The notes: generated by a model not told the origin, from the letters alone. A stretch of DNA of 43,347 nt from Devosia sp. (GCF_028290435.1 NZ_JAQGJV010000012.1:1-43347), one strand, 5' to 3'. Shown: positions 8,533-17,419, counted from the stretch's first letter. Numbers and translations are program-made.

Positions 8533-9822
8533 ATGTTCGATCTCGTCGTTCGCAATGCTAATTTGCCAGATGGGCGCGAGGGCGTTGATATTGCGGTCCA
8601 GAGTGGACGCATCGTGGCAGTCGAAAGCGCGATTGCTGGCGCCGCCCAAACCGAGATCGACGCAACCGGGCGCCTGGTGACGCCGCCCTTCGTCGATCCG
8701 CATTTTCATATGGATGCAACGCTGTCGCTTGGGCTGCCACGCATGAACACCTCGGGCACATTGCTCGAGGGCATAGCCTTGTGGGGCGAGTTGCGGCCAA
8801 CGCTGACCAAGGACGCGTTGATCGAGCGCGCGCTGCGCTACTGCGATCTCGCCGTTTCGCAGGGCCTGCTGGCGGTCCGCAGCCATATCGACACCAGCGA
8901 TCCGCGTCTGGTGACCGCCGAGGCGCTGCTGGAAGTGCGCGACATGGTAGCGCCCTATCTGACGCTGCAACTCGTGGCGTTTCCGCAGGATGGCTACTAT
9001 CGCGCACCGGATGGGGTGGCGTCACTGTCTCGGGCGCTGGACATGGGGCTCGACGTCGTCGGCGGCATTCCCCATTTCGAGCGCACCATGGCCGATGGAA
9101 CTGCCTCTGTTGAAGCGCTGTGCCGAATTGCGGCCGATCGCGGTCTGCCGGTGGATATCCATTGCGACGAGACCGACGATCCGATGTCGCGCCATGTGGA
9201 GACTCTGGCGGCCCAGACGGTCCGGTTCGGCCTGCACGGACGGGTCGTCGGCTCGCACCTGACCTCGATGCACTCCATGGACAATTACTACGTGTCCAAG
9301 CTGATCCCGATGATGGTCGAGGCCGGGCTTCACGCCGTGGCCAATCCGCTGATCAACATCATGCTGCAAGGCCGGCACGACACCTATCCCAAGCGGCGCG
9401 GCATGACGCGGGTGCCCGAGCTGCTGGCTGCCGGCATCAATGTCGGGTTCGGCCACGACTGTGTAATGGACCCCTGGTATTCGATGGGGTCGGCGGACAT
9501 GCTCGAGGTGGGCCATATGGCGATCCACGTCGCGCAGATGGCGTCGATTACCGACAAGCGGAAGGTGTTTGAAATCCTGACTTACGGCAATGCGCGGGTT
9601 ATGGGGCTGGAAGGCTATGGCATCGAAGCCGGATGCCACGCCGACCTCGTCATTTTGCAAGCGCGCGACGCCGTCGAAGCTCTGCGGCTCAAGGCCAACC
9701 GGCTCACCGTCATCCGCCGGGGCAAGGTGATCGCCGAAACCCCGGCGCGGCTGACGGCGCTTACCCTCGCGGGTCGTCCGGCCCAAGTCGATGCATCCGG
9801 TTACGCGCCAAGCACTAAATGA
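8533..9822 (+). CDS. Cytosine deaminase-like amidohydrolase (CodA family)
   Basis: This 429-residue metal-dependent hydrolase matches E. coli CodA in motif order: DPHFHMD (His57, His59), HCDETDDPMSRHVETLAA (His210, Glu213), SHLTSMHSMDNYY (His242), NPLINIMLQGRHDTYPKRRG and FGHDCVMDPWYSMGS (Asp309). Family members deaminate cytosine, isoguanine, creatinine-like or triazine rings, hydrolysing the exocyclic amine. Residue 310 is Cys where E. coli CodA has a second Asp (Asp314), at a position known to affect substrate preference. The substrate may therefore not be cytosine. A GTG at 8524 is in frame, but the ATG at 8533 has GAAAGG at proper spacing. It is the first gene of the BMP-transporter/amidase operon. 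No signal peptide, so cytoplasmic. Confidence 0.88.
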   Translation: MFDLVVRNANLPDGREGVDIAVQSGRIVAVESAIAGAAQTEIDATGRLVTPPFVDPHFHMDATLSLGLPRMNTSGTLLEGIALWGELRPTLTKDALIERALRYCDLAVSQGLLAVRSHIDTSDPRLVTAEALLEVRDMVAPYLTLQLVAFPQDGYYRAPDGVASLSRALDMGLDVVGGIPHFERTMADGTASVEALCRIAADRGLPVDIHCDETDDPMSRHVETLAAQTVRFGLHGRVVGSHLTSMHSMDNYYVSKLIPMMVEAGLHAVANPLINIMLQGRHDTYPKRRGMTRVPELLAAGINVGFGHDCVMDPWYSMGSADMLEVGHMAIHVAQMASITDKRKVFEILTYGNARVMGLEGYGIEAGCHADLVILQARDAVEALRLKANRLTVIRRGKVIAETPARLTALTLAGRPAQVDASGYAPSTK

Positions 9823-9882
9823 TGCGGAAATGGGCATGACGCCCGCTTGACATAATTTTGGGCAGGCGATCACTGTATTCTT

Positions 9883-9892
9883 ACCAATTGGT
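9883..9892. promoter_or_regulatory. Perfect 10-bp palindrome ACCAATTGGT before the binding-protein gene
   Basis: The palindrome lies 18 bases upstream of the BMP-type binding-protein start, in the 88-bp gap after the deaminase gene. It could be an operator or part of an mRNA structure. A TTGACA at 9847-9852 lies upstream, but no well-spaced -10 box is seen. The length alone does not exclude chance. Confidence 0.25.
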
Positions 9893-9910
9893 CAAAAATG
9901 GGGACAGGAA

Positions 9911-10897
9911 ATGGCAAGCAGTTTCAATATGTCGAGGCGAACGGTCCTCGCCACCGGCCTCGCGCTGGGCGCAACGACACTCGTGCCAGCCGTTCGTGCG
10001 CAGACAGTCATCAAGGTTGCTGGCATTCACGCATCGCCCGTCGAAAACGCCTGGAATTCGCGGCTGCATGAAGCGATGCTCGATGCGGCCAAGGAAGGCC
10101 TGATCGAATATGTGTTCTCTGAAGGCGTTTCGGGCACGGATTATGCGCGCGCCATGCGCGAATATGCCGAGCAGGGCAATCAGTTGATCGTCGGCGAATC
10201 CTACGCCGTGGAAGCGGAAGCCCGTCAGGTCGCTGCTGATTATCCCGATACCGCATTCCTCATGGGTTCGAGCGGAGGGCCTTCGGGCGACAATTTCGGT
10301 ACCTTCGGCACCTGGAACCATGAAGCGGCTTATCTCACCGGCATGCTGGCTGGCGCCATGACCAAGTCCAACGTCGTCGGCTCTGTCGGTGCCATTCCAA
10401 TCCCCGAAGTCAACATGCTGATAAACGCCTTCAACCTGGGCGCCAAGGAAGTGAACCCCGAGGTGAAGACCCTCGTTGCGTTCATCGGGACGTTCTTCGA
10501 TCCGCCGAAGGCGCGCGAAGCCGGGTTGGCTCAGATCGACTCTGGCGCCGATATCCTGTTTGGCGAACGCATCGGCACTGCCGACGCCGCCAAGGAACGC
10601 GGCATCAAGTCCGTTGGTTCGCTGATCGACTACACCCCACGCTACCCTGATACCGTCTTTGCCAACGCCATGTGGTACTTCCGCCCGCTGCTCAACGCTG
10701 CGCTGGCCGATGTCGCGGCCGGAACGCCTGTGGGCAAGAACTACACGCCGACCAGCCTGATGAAGGACGGCGGCAACGACATCGTCTATGTGCCCGACGC
10801 TGCGCCGGCCGAGGCCGTAGCGGCCATGGAGGCCAAGCGCACCGCCATCAAGGCCGGTCAATTCGAAGTGCCGATCAATATGGACGAACCAGCCTGA
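9911..10897 (+). CDS. BMP-family ABC transporter substrate-binding protein (nucleoside type)
   Basis: This 328-residue exported binding protein has a twin-arginine-like signal (MSRRTVLATGLALGATTLVP, ending AVRAQ) and no lipobox. The Bmp/PnrA/TmpC domain follows: VAGIHASPVENAWNSRLHEAM, SGTDYARAMREYAEQGNQLIVGE, and TWNHEAAYLTGMLAGAMTKSN, which is the usual EAAYLAG motif. A later segment is GADILFGERIGTADAAKERGIKSVG. Family members bind purine or pyrimidine nucleosides and related heterocycles. A GGA lies close upstream of the ATG. It heads the transport part of the operon, and the adjacent CodA-like deaminase supports a nucleobase-like ligand. The exact ligand is inference. Confidence 0.9.
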   Translation: MASSFNMSRRTVLATGLALGATTLVPAVRAQTVIKVAGIHASPVENAWNSRLHEAMLDAAKEGLIEYVFSEGVSGTDYARAMREYAEQGNQLIVGESYAVEAEARQVAADYPDTAFLMGSSGGPSGDNFGTFGTWNHEAAYLTGMLAGAMTKSNVVGSVGAIPIPEVNMLINAFNLGAKEVNPEVKTLVAFIGTFFDPPKAREAGLAQIDSGADILFGERIGTADAAKERGIKSVGSLIDYTPRYPDTVFANAMWYFRPLLNAALADVAAGTPVGKNYTPTSLMKDGGNDIVYVPDAAPAEAVAAMEAKRTAIKAGQFEVPINMDEPA

Positions 10898-10910
10898 TCG
10901 TTTCCCATAG

Positions 10911-12314
10911 ATGCTGACGACACCGACCCGATCCGATGACGCGATGGCGCTTGCAAGCGCCGTCGCCGCCGGGCGCACGAGCGCGACCGAAGCGATGAGA
11001 GCTGCAATCGCAGCGGCCAAAGTCGACCCGTTCGGCGCCATGGCGCTGCTCGATGCCGAACTTGGTTTGGCGTCGGCAGCCGCCTACGACCATGCACCTG
11101 ATCCGACCCTGCCATTCCTGGGCGTGCCCACACTGGCCAAGGATTTGGGCGGCCCGTTTGCCGGCATTCCCATGCGGGCGGGGTCGCGCACCCTGGCCGA
11201 CGATGTCACCGCCGACTCCGACCTCGCCCGGCGCTTCCGCGCCAGCGGTCTCTGCCTCTTCGGCAGCACCACCGCCCCCGAATTCGGGCTGGCGCTCAGC
11301 AGCGAACCCGCTATGGGCCCGATATGCCGCAACCCACTCGATCCGACCCGCACGGCGGGCGGCTCCTCAGGCGGCGCCGCTGCGGCTGTGGCATCCGGCA
11401 TCGTCGCCATCGCCCATGCCACCGATGCGGGTGGCTCGATCCGCGTCCCCGCGGCCTGTTGCGGCCTGGTCGGGCTCAAGCCATCGCGGGGGGGCATGCC
11501 CGCAGGGCCCGGCTTCGGCAATTACCTGGGCGGCATCGCCACCGAACTGGCAGTCTGCCGCTCCGTCCGCGACACCGCGGCGGCGTTCGCGGCGTTTTCC
11601 GGCTCAGCGCGCGGCCCTTTCCCGAACCCCGAAATGCTCGGCGCCGATACTAGCTCTTTGCGCATCGGCATGCTCACCGATTTCGGCGGCCGCTATGCAA
11701 TCGACCCCGCCCGGCAGGCGGCCATCGAAGCGGCCGGCCGGTCGCTGGAGTGCGATGGACACCAACTGATCCCGCTGGCGTGGGCCGAGTTCGACGCCAT
11801 GGTCACAACCTCGGCCCAGGTTTTTGAAACGATCGTTTCGGTCAATCTGGCCGCGCTGTTTGAAGCGTTCTCGCTCGACAAATCTGCCGCCGAACCCCTT
11901 ACCCAGGCCGTCATCGAAAATGGGCGGGCGATGGGCGCCATGGCGGTATGGAAACAACTAGACCAAAGCGTCCTGGTCAGCCACGCCCTCTGGAAAATGT
12001 TTGACCGTGTCGATGTGGTCCTGACGCCAATGCTGGCTGGCCCGCCGCCACTGCTCGGACATTTCCCAAATGACCACGGCGACACCACTGCCCATTTCGA
12101 CCGCATGACGGCGATGGCGCCCCTGGCGGCGCTTGCCAACATCGCGGGTTGTCCGGCGATCACCCTGCCGTTCGGCAGCGACGCCGCCGGTCTGCCGGTT
12201 CCGGTACAATTGCTTGCACCAATGGGCGGTGACCTTCGCCTTTTGATGCTTGCTGCTCGCCTGGAATCCGAGCAACGCTGGACCCACCGCTTTCCTGTCG
12301 CAGGCCTGCCATGA
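10911..12314 (+). CDS. Amidase-signature family enzyme
   Basis: This 467-residue hydrolase of the amidase signature family (GatA-like fold) shows all three catalytic residues of the Ser-cisSer-Lys triad. The Lys is in GVPTLAKDLGG, the cis-Ser in GGSSGGAAAAVASG and the nucleophilic Ser in DAGGSIRVPAACCGLVGLKP. It cleaves an amide, ureide or similar C-N bond. It is embedded between a nucleoside-type binding protein and its ATPase. Its stop overlaps the ATPase start as ATGA, so it is a catabolic enzyme of the operon and not a tRNA amidotransferase subunit (no gatB or gatC is nearby). Paired with the deaminase, it may act on a ring-opened product such as a carbamoyl amino acid; this is inference. 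Confidence 0.88.
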   Translation: MLTTPTRSDDAMALASAVAAGRTSATEAMRAAIAAAKVDPFGAMALLDAELGLASAAAYDHAPDPTLPFLGVPTLAKDLGGPFAGIPMRAGSRTLADDVTADSDLARRFRASGLCLFGSTTAPEFGLALSSEPAMGPICRNPLDPTRTAGGSSGGAAAAVASGIVAIAHATDAGGSIRVPAACCGLVGLKPSRGGMPAGPGFGNYLGGIATELAVCRSVRDTAAAFAAFSGSARGPFPNPEMLGADTSSLRIGMLTDFGGRYAIDPARQAAIEAAGRSLECDGHQLIPLAWAEFDAMVTTSAQVFETIVSVNLAALFEAFSLDKSAAEPLTQAVIENGRAMGAMAVWKQLDQSVLVSHALWKMFDRVDVVLTPMLAGPPPLLGHFPNDHGDTTAHFDRMTAMAPLAALANIAGCPAITLPFGSDAAGLPVPVQLLAPMGGDLRLLMLAARLESEQRWTHRFPVAGLP

Positions 12315-13828
12315 CCGCTCATCCAGTGTTGCGCCTCTCCGGCATCACCAAGCGGTTCGGCACCACGCTGGCCAATGACGCGATCTCGATCGACTTGGCG
12401 CCCGGCGAAGTGCTGGCCCTGCTCGGGGAGAATGGCGCTGGCAAAACCACGCTGATGAGCATCCTGTTCGGCCACTACACGCCCGACGCCGGTACTGTCG
12501 AAGTTGCCGGCGCTCAACTGCCGCCAGGCAAGCCGCGCGCCGCGATCCGGGCCGGCGTCGGCATGGTGCACCAGCATTTTTCGCTCGCGGCGAACCTGAC
12601 CGTGCTCGACAATGTCATGACCGGCACCGAGAGTCTCTGGCAGCTCAAATCCTCGACCAGTAAAGCGCGTCGTGAGCTGCTGTCGATTGCCGAGCGCTTT
12701 GGGCTCAAGGTCAACCCAGACACCCGCGTCGGCGATCTATCGGTGGGCGAGCAGCAGCGCGTCGAAATCCTCAAGGCGCTCTACAACGACGCCAAAATCC
12801 TGATCCTCGACGAGCCAACCGCCGTCTTGACCAATATCGAGGCCGAGACACTGTTCGCCACGCTTCGCGTGATGGCACAAAATGGACTGTCGCTGATTTT
12901 CATTTCCCACAAGCTCAACGAAGTGATGGCCGCTGCCGATCGCGTCGTGGTGCTGCGCGGCGGCAAGGTCGTGGCTGAGCGTCTCGCCGCTGCCACCAGC
13001 AGGGCCGAACTCGCTGAACTGATGGTCGGACGCCGGGTTGCCCGACCGGTCCGGGAGGCAGCCACATCCGGCCCCATTCTCCTTGAGGCGATCAACCTCG
13101 ATGTGGGGCGGCGCCTCTCAGGCATCAATTTTGCCGTTCGCGCCGGCGAGACACTGGGCATCATCGGCGTCTCCGGCAACGGACAAACCGCGCTAGGACA
13201 TCTGGTCTCGGGGCTCGTGCAGCATAGTGGCGGCGAATTGCGCCTGTTCGATCACGCGGTGAATCAAACCAGCGTGCGCGCCCTGATCGAAGCCGGCATT
13301 GGCCGGATACCCGAAGACCGCAATGCCGAAGGCGCCATCGGAGAAATGGCGATCTGGGAGAATGCCGTCCTCGAACGCATCTGGGAATTTTCGCGGCATG
13401 GTTTGGTCGATCGGCGCGCCGCCCGCCAGTTCGCCGCCCAGATCATCGAGGGGTTCGACGTGCGTGGCGGCACGCCCGATAGCCGCACGCGTCTGCTATC
13501 GGGCGGCAACATGCAAAAGCTAATCCTGGGCCGCAACCTGCAAAGCCGGCCACGCATTCTGATCGCTGCCCAGCCGACGCGCGGGCTGGATGAGGGCGCC
13601 ATCGCTGCCGTGCATACCCGTATTCTCGAGGCCCGCCGCGCTGGAACGGGCGTGCTGCTGATTTCCGAAGACCTCGACGAGGTGGTCAGCCTGGCGGATC
13701 GCATCCAGGCCATCGTCAAGGGTCGCCTGTCGCCGCCCGTGCCGGCCGAACAGGCCGATGCGCGTATGCTCGGCTTGATGATGGCCGGGGACTGGCCGCA
13801 AGACGGGACATTAGCCCATGCGTCTTGA
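12311..13828 (+). CDS. BMP-type ABC importer ATPase with two nucleotide-binding domains
   Basis: This 505-residue tandem ATPase is of the sugar/nucleoside (RbsA/NupA/YufO) kind. Domain 1 has Walker A GENGAGKTT (residues 39-47), a Q-loop VGMVHQHFSL, the signature LSVGEQQRVEILKAL and Walker B ILILDEPTAVLT. Domain 2 has the usual degenerate Walker A GVSGNGQTAL, the signature LLSGGNMQKLILGR and a substituted Walker B region RILIAAQPTRGLD, as is normal in this family. The start overlaps the amidase stop by 4 nt, and the end overlaps the first permease by 11 nt. It powers uptake of the ligand of the BMP-type binding protein. Confidence 0.94.
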   Translation: MTAHPVLRLSGITKRFGTTLANDAISIDLAPGEVLALLGENGAGKTTLMSILFGHYTPDAGTVEVAGAQLPPGKPRAAIRAGVGMVHQHFSLAANLTVLDNVMTGTESLWQLKSSTSKARRELLSIAERFGLKVNPDTRVGDLSVGEQQRVEILKALYNDAKILILDEPTAVLTNIEAETLFATLRVMAQNGLSLIFISHKLNEVMAAADRVVVLRGGKVVAERLAAATSRAELAELMVGRRVARPVREAATSGPILLEAINLDVGRRLSGINFAVRAGETLGIIGVSGNGQTALGHLVSGLVQHSGGELRLFDHAVNQTSVRALIEAGIGRIPEDRNAEGAIGEMAIWENAVLERIWEFSRHGLVDRRAARQFAAQIIEGFDVRGGTPDSRTRLLSGGNMQKLILGRNLQSRPRILIAAQPTRGLDEGAIAAVHTRILEARRAGTGVLLISEDLDEVVSLADRIQAIVKGRLSPPVPAEQADARMLGLMMAGDWPQDGTLAHAS

Positions 13829-14867
13829 ACGCCGCGCCCATCGACCGCTGGTGCTCGTGCTGCTGGCGCCTGTCATCGCCATTGTCACCGCCCTCGCCAT
13901 TTCCGGCGTGCTGATCGCCATCGCGGGCGCCCCGGTGCTCGAAGCCTATCGGCTGATCATCACCGGCGCCTTCGGCACAAGGCTGGGATTCACCGAAACC
14001 CTCACCCGCGCCACCCCGTTGATGCTCACCGGGCTCGCTGCCGCCGTCGCCTTTCGGGCGCGTGTCTGGAATATCGGCGCGGAAGGGCAGTTTTATCTCG
14101 GCGCCATCGCGGTGGCCGCCGTCGCTGCAACCGTGTTTTCCGGCTGGCCGCCCTATCTGCTGATCCCCTCATCCCTGATGGTCGGTGCCATCGCCGGCAT
14201 GGTCACGCTGCTAGTGCCGCTCGGCTTGCGCCTGCGCTTCGGCGTCGATGAGGTGGTCACCAGCCTGTTGATCAATTTTGTCGTCGTCCTGTTCGTCTCG
14301 ATGATGATCGAGGGCCCGCTCAAGGACCCGCTGGCCTTCGGCTGGCCCCAATCGATCCCGGTCGGCGCCGACGCCATGCTGCCCAAGCTGATTGATCGCA
14401 CGCGGCTGCATATCGGGTTGCTCATCGCCATCGTCGTTGCGGTGCTGGTCTATTTCCTGCAATCGCGCACCGTGTTCGGCATGCAGTCGCGCGCCGCCGG
14501 CCTGAGTCCCACGGCCGCGACCTTCGCCGGCGTGCCGCTGGCGAAAACCCTCATCAAGGTCGCGTGCCTGTCCGGCGGGCTTGCGGGATTGGCAGGGGCT
14601 ATCGAGGTCACGGGCGTCAAGGGCTACGTCACCACCGATTTGTCGCCGGGTTACGGCTATTCGGGCATCATCGTCGCCATGCTGGCCAATCTGCACCCGA
14701 TCGGCGTCATCGCCGCGGCCCTGTTCACCGCCGCCATGTTTGTCGGCGCCGACAGCATGGGCCGCGCGCTCGGCATTCCGAGCTATATTGCCGACGTCAC
14801 CGTTTCGCTCTCGCTACTGACCATGCTGGTCTCGATCTTCTTCACCCAATACCGGATCCGACGCTGA
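13818..14867 (+). CDS. BMP-type ABC importer permease 1
   Basis: This 349-residue inner-membrane protein of the BPD_transp_2 family (branched-chain, ribose and nucleoside permeases) has eight or more hydrophobic segments. Family landmarks are ATPLMLTGLAAAVAFRARVWNIGAEGQFYLGAI near residue 65 and the cytoplasmic loop GLSPTAATFAGVPLAKTLIK. The late GIIVAMLANLHPIGVIAAALFTA is also typical. It is the larger of two permeases, corresponding to the NupB/YufP position. Its gene overlaps the ATPase by 11 nt and its stop overlaps the start of permease 2 by one base (TGATG). Confidence 0.93.
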   Translation: MRLERRAHRPLVLVLLAPVIAIVTALAISGVLIAIAGAPVLEAYRLIITGAFGTRLGFTETLTRATPLMLTGLAAAVAFRARVWNIGAEGQFYLGAIAVAAVAATVFSGWPPYLLIPSSLMVGAIAGMVTLLVPLGLRLRFGVDEVVTSLLINFVVVLFVSMMIEGPLKDPLAFGWPQSIPVGADAMLPKLIDRTRLHIGLLIAIVVAVLVYFLQSRTVFGMQSRAAGLSPTAATFAGVPLAKTLIKVACLSGGLAGLAGAIEVTGVKGYVTTDLSPGYGYSGIIVAMLANLHPIGVIAAALFTAAMFVGADSMGRALGIPSYIADVTVSLSLLTMLVSIFFTQYRIRR

Positions 14868-15808
14868 TGGAATTGCTGGAGATATTTGCTTCCGCCGGCA
14901 TCTGGGGCGCCGTGCTCCGCATCGCCACGCCCCTGATCTTCGGCACGCTCGGCGCGCTGGTCTGCGAGCGGGCAGGGGTCCTCAACCTGGGCATCGAAGG
15001 CATCATGACCTTTGGCGCCATGATCGGCTGGCTGACCGTGTTCAGCGGCGGCGACCTTTGGGTTGGTCTCCTTGCCGCCGCCGCCTTCGGCGCCCTGTTC
15101 GGCCTGCTCCATGCCGGCATGACCGTGACATTGGGGCTCTCCCAGCACGTGACGGGCCTGGGCATTACCCTCTTTGCCTCGAGTTTGAGCTACTTCATCT
15201 TCCGGCTCGTAGTGCCCCTGGCATCCTCGCCCCCCACGATCGAGCCGTTCCAGCCGCTGGTCATTCCCGTTCTGAGCACGCTGCCTTTCTTCGGCGATGC
15301 ACTGTTCAACCAGACCGCGCCCACCTATCTCGCCATCCTCCTGGCCGCCATCCTCGCCTATGTGCTGTTCCGCACCCCGCTCGGCCTTGCGGTGCGCATG
15401 ACCGGCGAGAACCCCCACGGTGCCGAAGCCCAGGGCGTCAATCCGATCGCCATTCGCATCGGCGCCGTCATGGTCGGTAGCGCCCTGATGGCCATCGGCG
15501 GCGCATTCCTCACCCTCTCGGCCTTCAACAGCTTCTTCCCCACCATGGTGCAGGGGCGCGGCTGGGTGTGCATTGCGCTGGTCGTCTTCGCCTCCTGGCG
15601 CCCCGGCCGCGCGCTGCTTGGCGCCCTGCTGTTCGCCCTGTTCGATGCTTACCAGTTGCGCCTGCAGGCCGTGCTCGGCAAGGCGGTGCCCTACCAACTG
15701 TTCCTCATGGTGCCCTATGTGCTGTCGATCATAGCGCTGATCGTCATGGCCCGTCGTGCCCGTGTTCCCCAGGCCTTGATGCAACCCTATCGGCGCGGCG
15801 AGCGCTGA
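14867..15808 (+). CDS. BMP-type ABC importer permease 2
   Basis: This 313-residue inner-membrane protein is the second BPD_transp_2 permease (NupC/YufQ position). It shows IATPLIFGTLGALVCERAGV, then LNLGIEGIMTFGAMIGW, the GLGITLFASSLSYFIFRL helix, the loop VRMTGENPHGAEAQGVNPI and GRGWVCIALVVFASWRPGRA. The frame is open well upstream, but the ATG at 14867 shares one base with the preceding stop (TGATG). That placement gives the family's normal N-terminus. It is the last gene of the deaminase operon; only a short GCTCA/TGAGC inverted repeat (15814-15827) follows. Confidence 0.93.
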   Translation: MELLEIFASAGIWGAVLRIATPLIFGTLGALVCERAGVLNLGIEGIMTFGAMIGWLTVFSGGDLWVGLLAAAAFGALFGLLHAGMTVTLGLSQHVTGLGITLFASSLSYFIFRLVVPLASSPPTIEPFQPLVIPVLSTLPFFGDALFNQTAPTYLAILLAAILAYVLFRTPLGLAVRMTGENPHGAEAQGVNPIAIRIGAVMVGSALMAIGGAFLTLSAFNSFFPTMVQGRGWVCIALVVFASWRPGRALLGALLFALFDAYQLRLQAVLGKAVPYQLFLMVPYVLSIIALIVMARRARVPQALMQPYRRGER

Positions 15809-16425
15809 CAGCGGCTCACCGTTGAGCAAAATCTACTGACCACATACCGCAGGCCCGTTCGTGGCCAAGGAAACGGCACCGACAGCCCCTCGTTCCCTTC
15901 GTTCGCCCCGCTCCGACCATTCGATGGGTGTCGACGACTTCCTATAAGCTGCCATTCAATCGGTCCGGCGGCGATGACCGTTTTGGGGGTGGGTAGCTGA
16001 CGGCGGCCTTTGGTGGCACACTAACGATTTCGGACATGAGGGATCTCCAGCGCGACGGCTAAGCCGGCAGACGGAGCTGTGCTGGCCGCATGCGATAGTC
16101 TGCAAGAACGCACATTTCGTCGGTCTGTCGGCGGAAACTATGTGTGCGCAGGCAGCTCCTCGTCGGCCTGCTTTCAGAACCGGTGCCAGCTTCTCTTGTG
16201 CCTCGAGCTTCAGGGAAGCCTTCAACAGGCGCACGCTTTCGGCCAGCAATTCCACGGACGTCTTCTCGACCGCGGGCTCTGGCTCGGGCGGCTGGGGTGT
16301 CTGTGGACGGATATCGTCGCGTTTCCAGAAACTCATTGGACGGGATCGGCACGATCGGCTTTGGGTCACGGGCCCCGATCAGGACCATGGCGAACAACCG
16401 GTCGATGGCTAGGAGGCAAAAGCCC
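15809..16425. other. Gene-poor accessory stretch after the nucleoside-type operon
   Basis: A short GCTCA-CCGT-TGAGC hairpin (15814-15827) directly follows the permease gene and may be a weak terminator without a T-run. Beyond it no confident gene is visible. Overlapping frames on both strands around 15956-16586 give arginine- and serine-rich translations typical of non-coding high-GC DNA. The exception is one doubtful minus-strand frame listed separately. Confidence 0.5.
15956..16336 (-). CDS. Doubtful small hypothetical protein, possibly a decayed gene
   Basis: From an ATG at 16336 the translation begins MSFWKRDDIRPQTPQPPEPE and continues with a convincing amphipathic helical stretch (VELLAESVRLLKASLKLEAQ). 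After about residue 60 it becomes Cys/Arg/Ser/Pro-rich, as expected of out-of-frame or non-coding sequence. The first half may be the remains of a real gene that was frameshifted or fused to other DNA near 16150. No strong ribosome site and no family recognised. Confidence 0.25.
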   Translation of the reverse strand: MSFWKRDDIRPQTPQPPEPEPAVEKTSVELLAESVRLLKASLKLEAQEKLAPVLKAGRRGAACAHIVSADRPTKCAFLQTIACGQHSSVCRLSRRAGDPSCPKSLVCHQRPPSATHPQNGHRRRTD

Positions 16426-16614
16426 ATGGATATCCAATTCATAGAGGACGACACCGAGAATTGGCTTCCCGGATGGTCCTCACAAGATTTGACGCAGTTT
16501 TTCCTAACGCCCGATCGCAAGATCATGAAAAAGCAATTTCTTGGCCGCGTGACATACCATTTGCCGGAAACACACGAGGCGGTCACTTTTAGTGATCTCG
16601 GCGCTGCCTACTAA
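16426..16614 (+). CDS. Hypothetical 62-residue protein with a strong ribosome site
   Basis: An AGGAGG (16411-16416) precedes the ATG at 16426 by nine bases, the strongest Shine-Dalgarno match in the gene-poor region. The product is acidic and polar at the start (MDIQFIEDDTENWLPGW), then contains FFLTPDRKIMKKQFLGRVTYH and ends DLGAAY. It has no signal peptide or membrane segment, so it is probably cytoplasmic. No family recognised. The frame is open further upstream, but that extension reads as shadow sequence. Confidence 0.55.
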   Translation: MDIQFIEDDTENWLPGWSSQDLTQFFLTPDRKIMKKQFLGRVTYHLPETHEAVTFSDLGAAY

Positions 16615-16999
16615 GCGGCATACGGACGGCCGTTGCCTGAATAACCGTCGGCCTAGCAGCGTATGGGCTAGCCGGCAGAGCGATCACAGCCAACTTGGTC
16701 CGCTGGGCTACAGCGGGATGTCGGAAGACCGGAGGCGAGTGACTGTTTTCGGGATTTCGGAGCTCGACAGCTAACGACCGAAATGGGGTCAGTTATTCAC
16801 GGCCGCTACAGGCTGGAAAGCGGTCTGCCTGCTTTTGGCATCCTGAGATTATTGCGCAGGTATCCAGCTTGGCTCCCCAGCGATATACAATCACGATTGG
16901 CCTCGTGAGAGTTACAAATATTCCGGGATTGCTAGCGATGGCCGGTTGTACCCAGTAGGGTGCGATCATAAGTCTCGTGGCATTTCATAGGAAATTGGC
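16615..16999. other. Intergenic stretch with degenerate repeat sequence
   Basis: No credible reading frame was found here. It holds GGCCGTTG-type modules and one copy of the ACGACCGAAATGGGGTC repeat, followed by AT-richer sequence leading to the DCC-family gene at 17000. Confidence 0.5.
16774..16790 (+). repeat. Interspersed repeat copy A
   Basis: ACGACCGAAATGGGGTC is identical over 17 bases to the start of the copy at 22181. The match breaks off after this point. It belongs to a small family of degenerate intergenic repeats confined to the 16.7-22.3 kb part of the window. Confidence 0.6.
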
Positions 17000-17419
17000 G
17001 TGGCAGACCTGACATCAACTGCACAACGCGGTCCGATCATCGTCTTTGATGCCATGTGCGTACTGTGCTCGGCCAACGCGCAGTTCGTTCTAAAGCACGA
17101 TCGGCAACAGCGTTTCCTGCTTGCCTCCATGCAAGGCGGAGTGGGCGCCGGGCTCTATCGCAAATTTGGCATCGATCCATCCAATCCCGATACGCTGGTG
17201 GTGGTCGACGGCGAAGCGGTCCTGCGCGACAGCGACGCGGTCCTGGCAATCTATGACGGCCTCGGCTGGCCTTGGCGTGCGGTGAAAATCCTAAGGGCTG
17301 TACCACGCGCTCTGCGGGACCCAGCCTATCGTTTTGTTGCCAAGAACCGCTATCGAATCTTTGGCAAACGCCAAGAATGTTGGCTGCCCAGCGCCGAATT
17401 TGCAAAGCGCGTCCTCTAA
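17000..17419 (+). CDS. DCC-family thiol-disulfide oxidoreductase-like protein (DUF393)
   Basis: This 139-residue protein has the family hallmark D-A-M-C-V-L-C (Asp17, Cys20, Cys23) directly after a short beta strand IIVFDAMC. It also has RDSDAVLAIYDGLGWPW and the C-terminal YRFVAKNRYRIFGK that defines the family. The CxxC sits in a thioredoxin-like fold, and members are predicted thiol-disulfide oxidoreductases without a proven substrate. It starts with GTG after AGGAAA. Its stop overlaps the start of the next gene as TAATG, so the two are translationally coupled and probably act together. Confidence 0.85.
   Translation: MADLTSTAQRGPIIVFDAMCVLCSANAQFVLKHDRQQRFLLASMQGGVGAGLYRKFGIDPSNPDTLVVVDGEAVLRDSDAVLAIYDGLGWPWRAVKILRAVPRALRDPAYRFVAKNRYRIFGKRQECWLPSAEFAKRVL

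Noticed and set aside
9817..9836. GATGCGGAAAT sequence resembling half of the IclR-type site at the end of the deaminase gene
   Set aside because: The left arm TTTCCRC is absent and the match overlaps the stop codon, so it is treated as chance.
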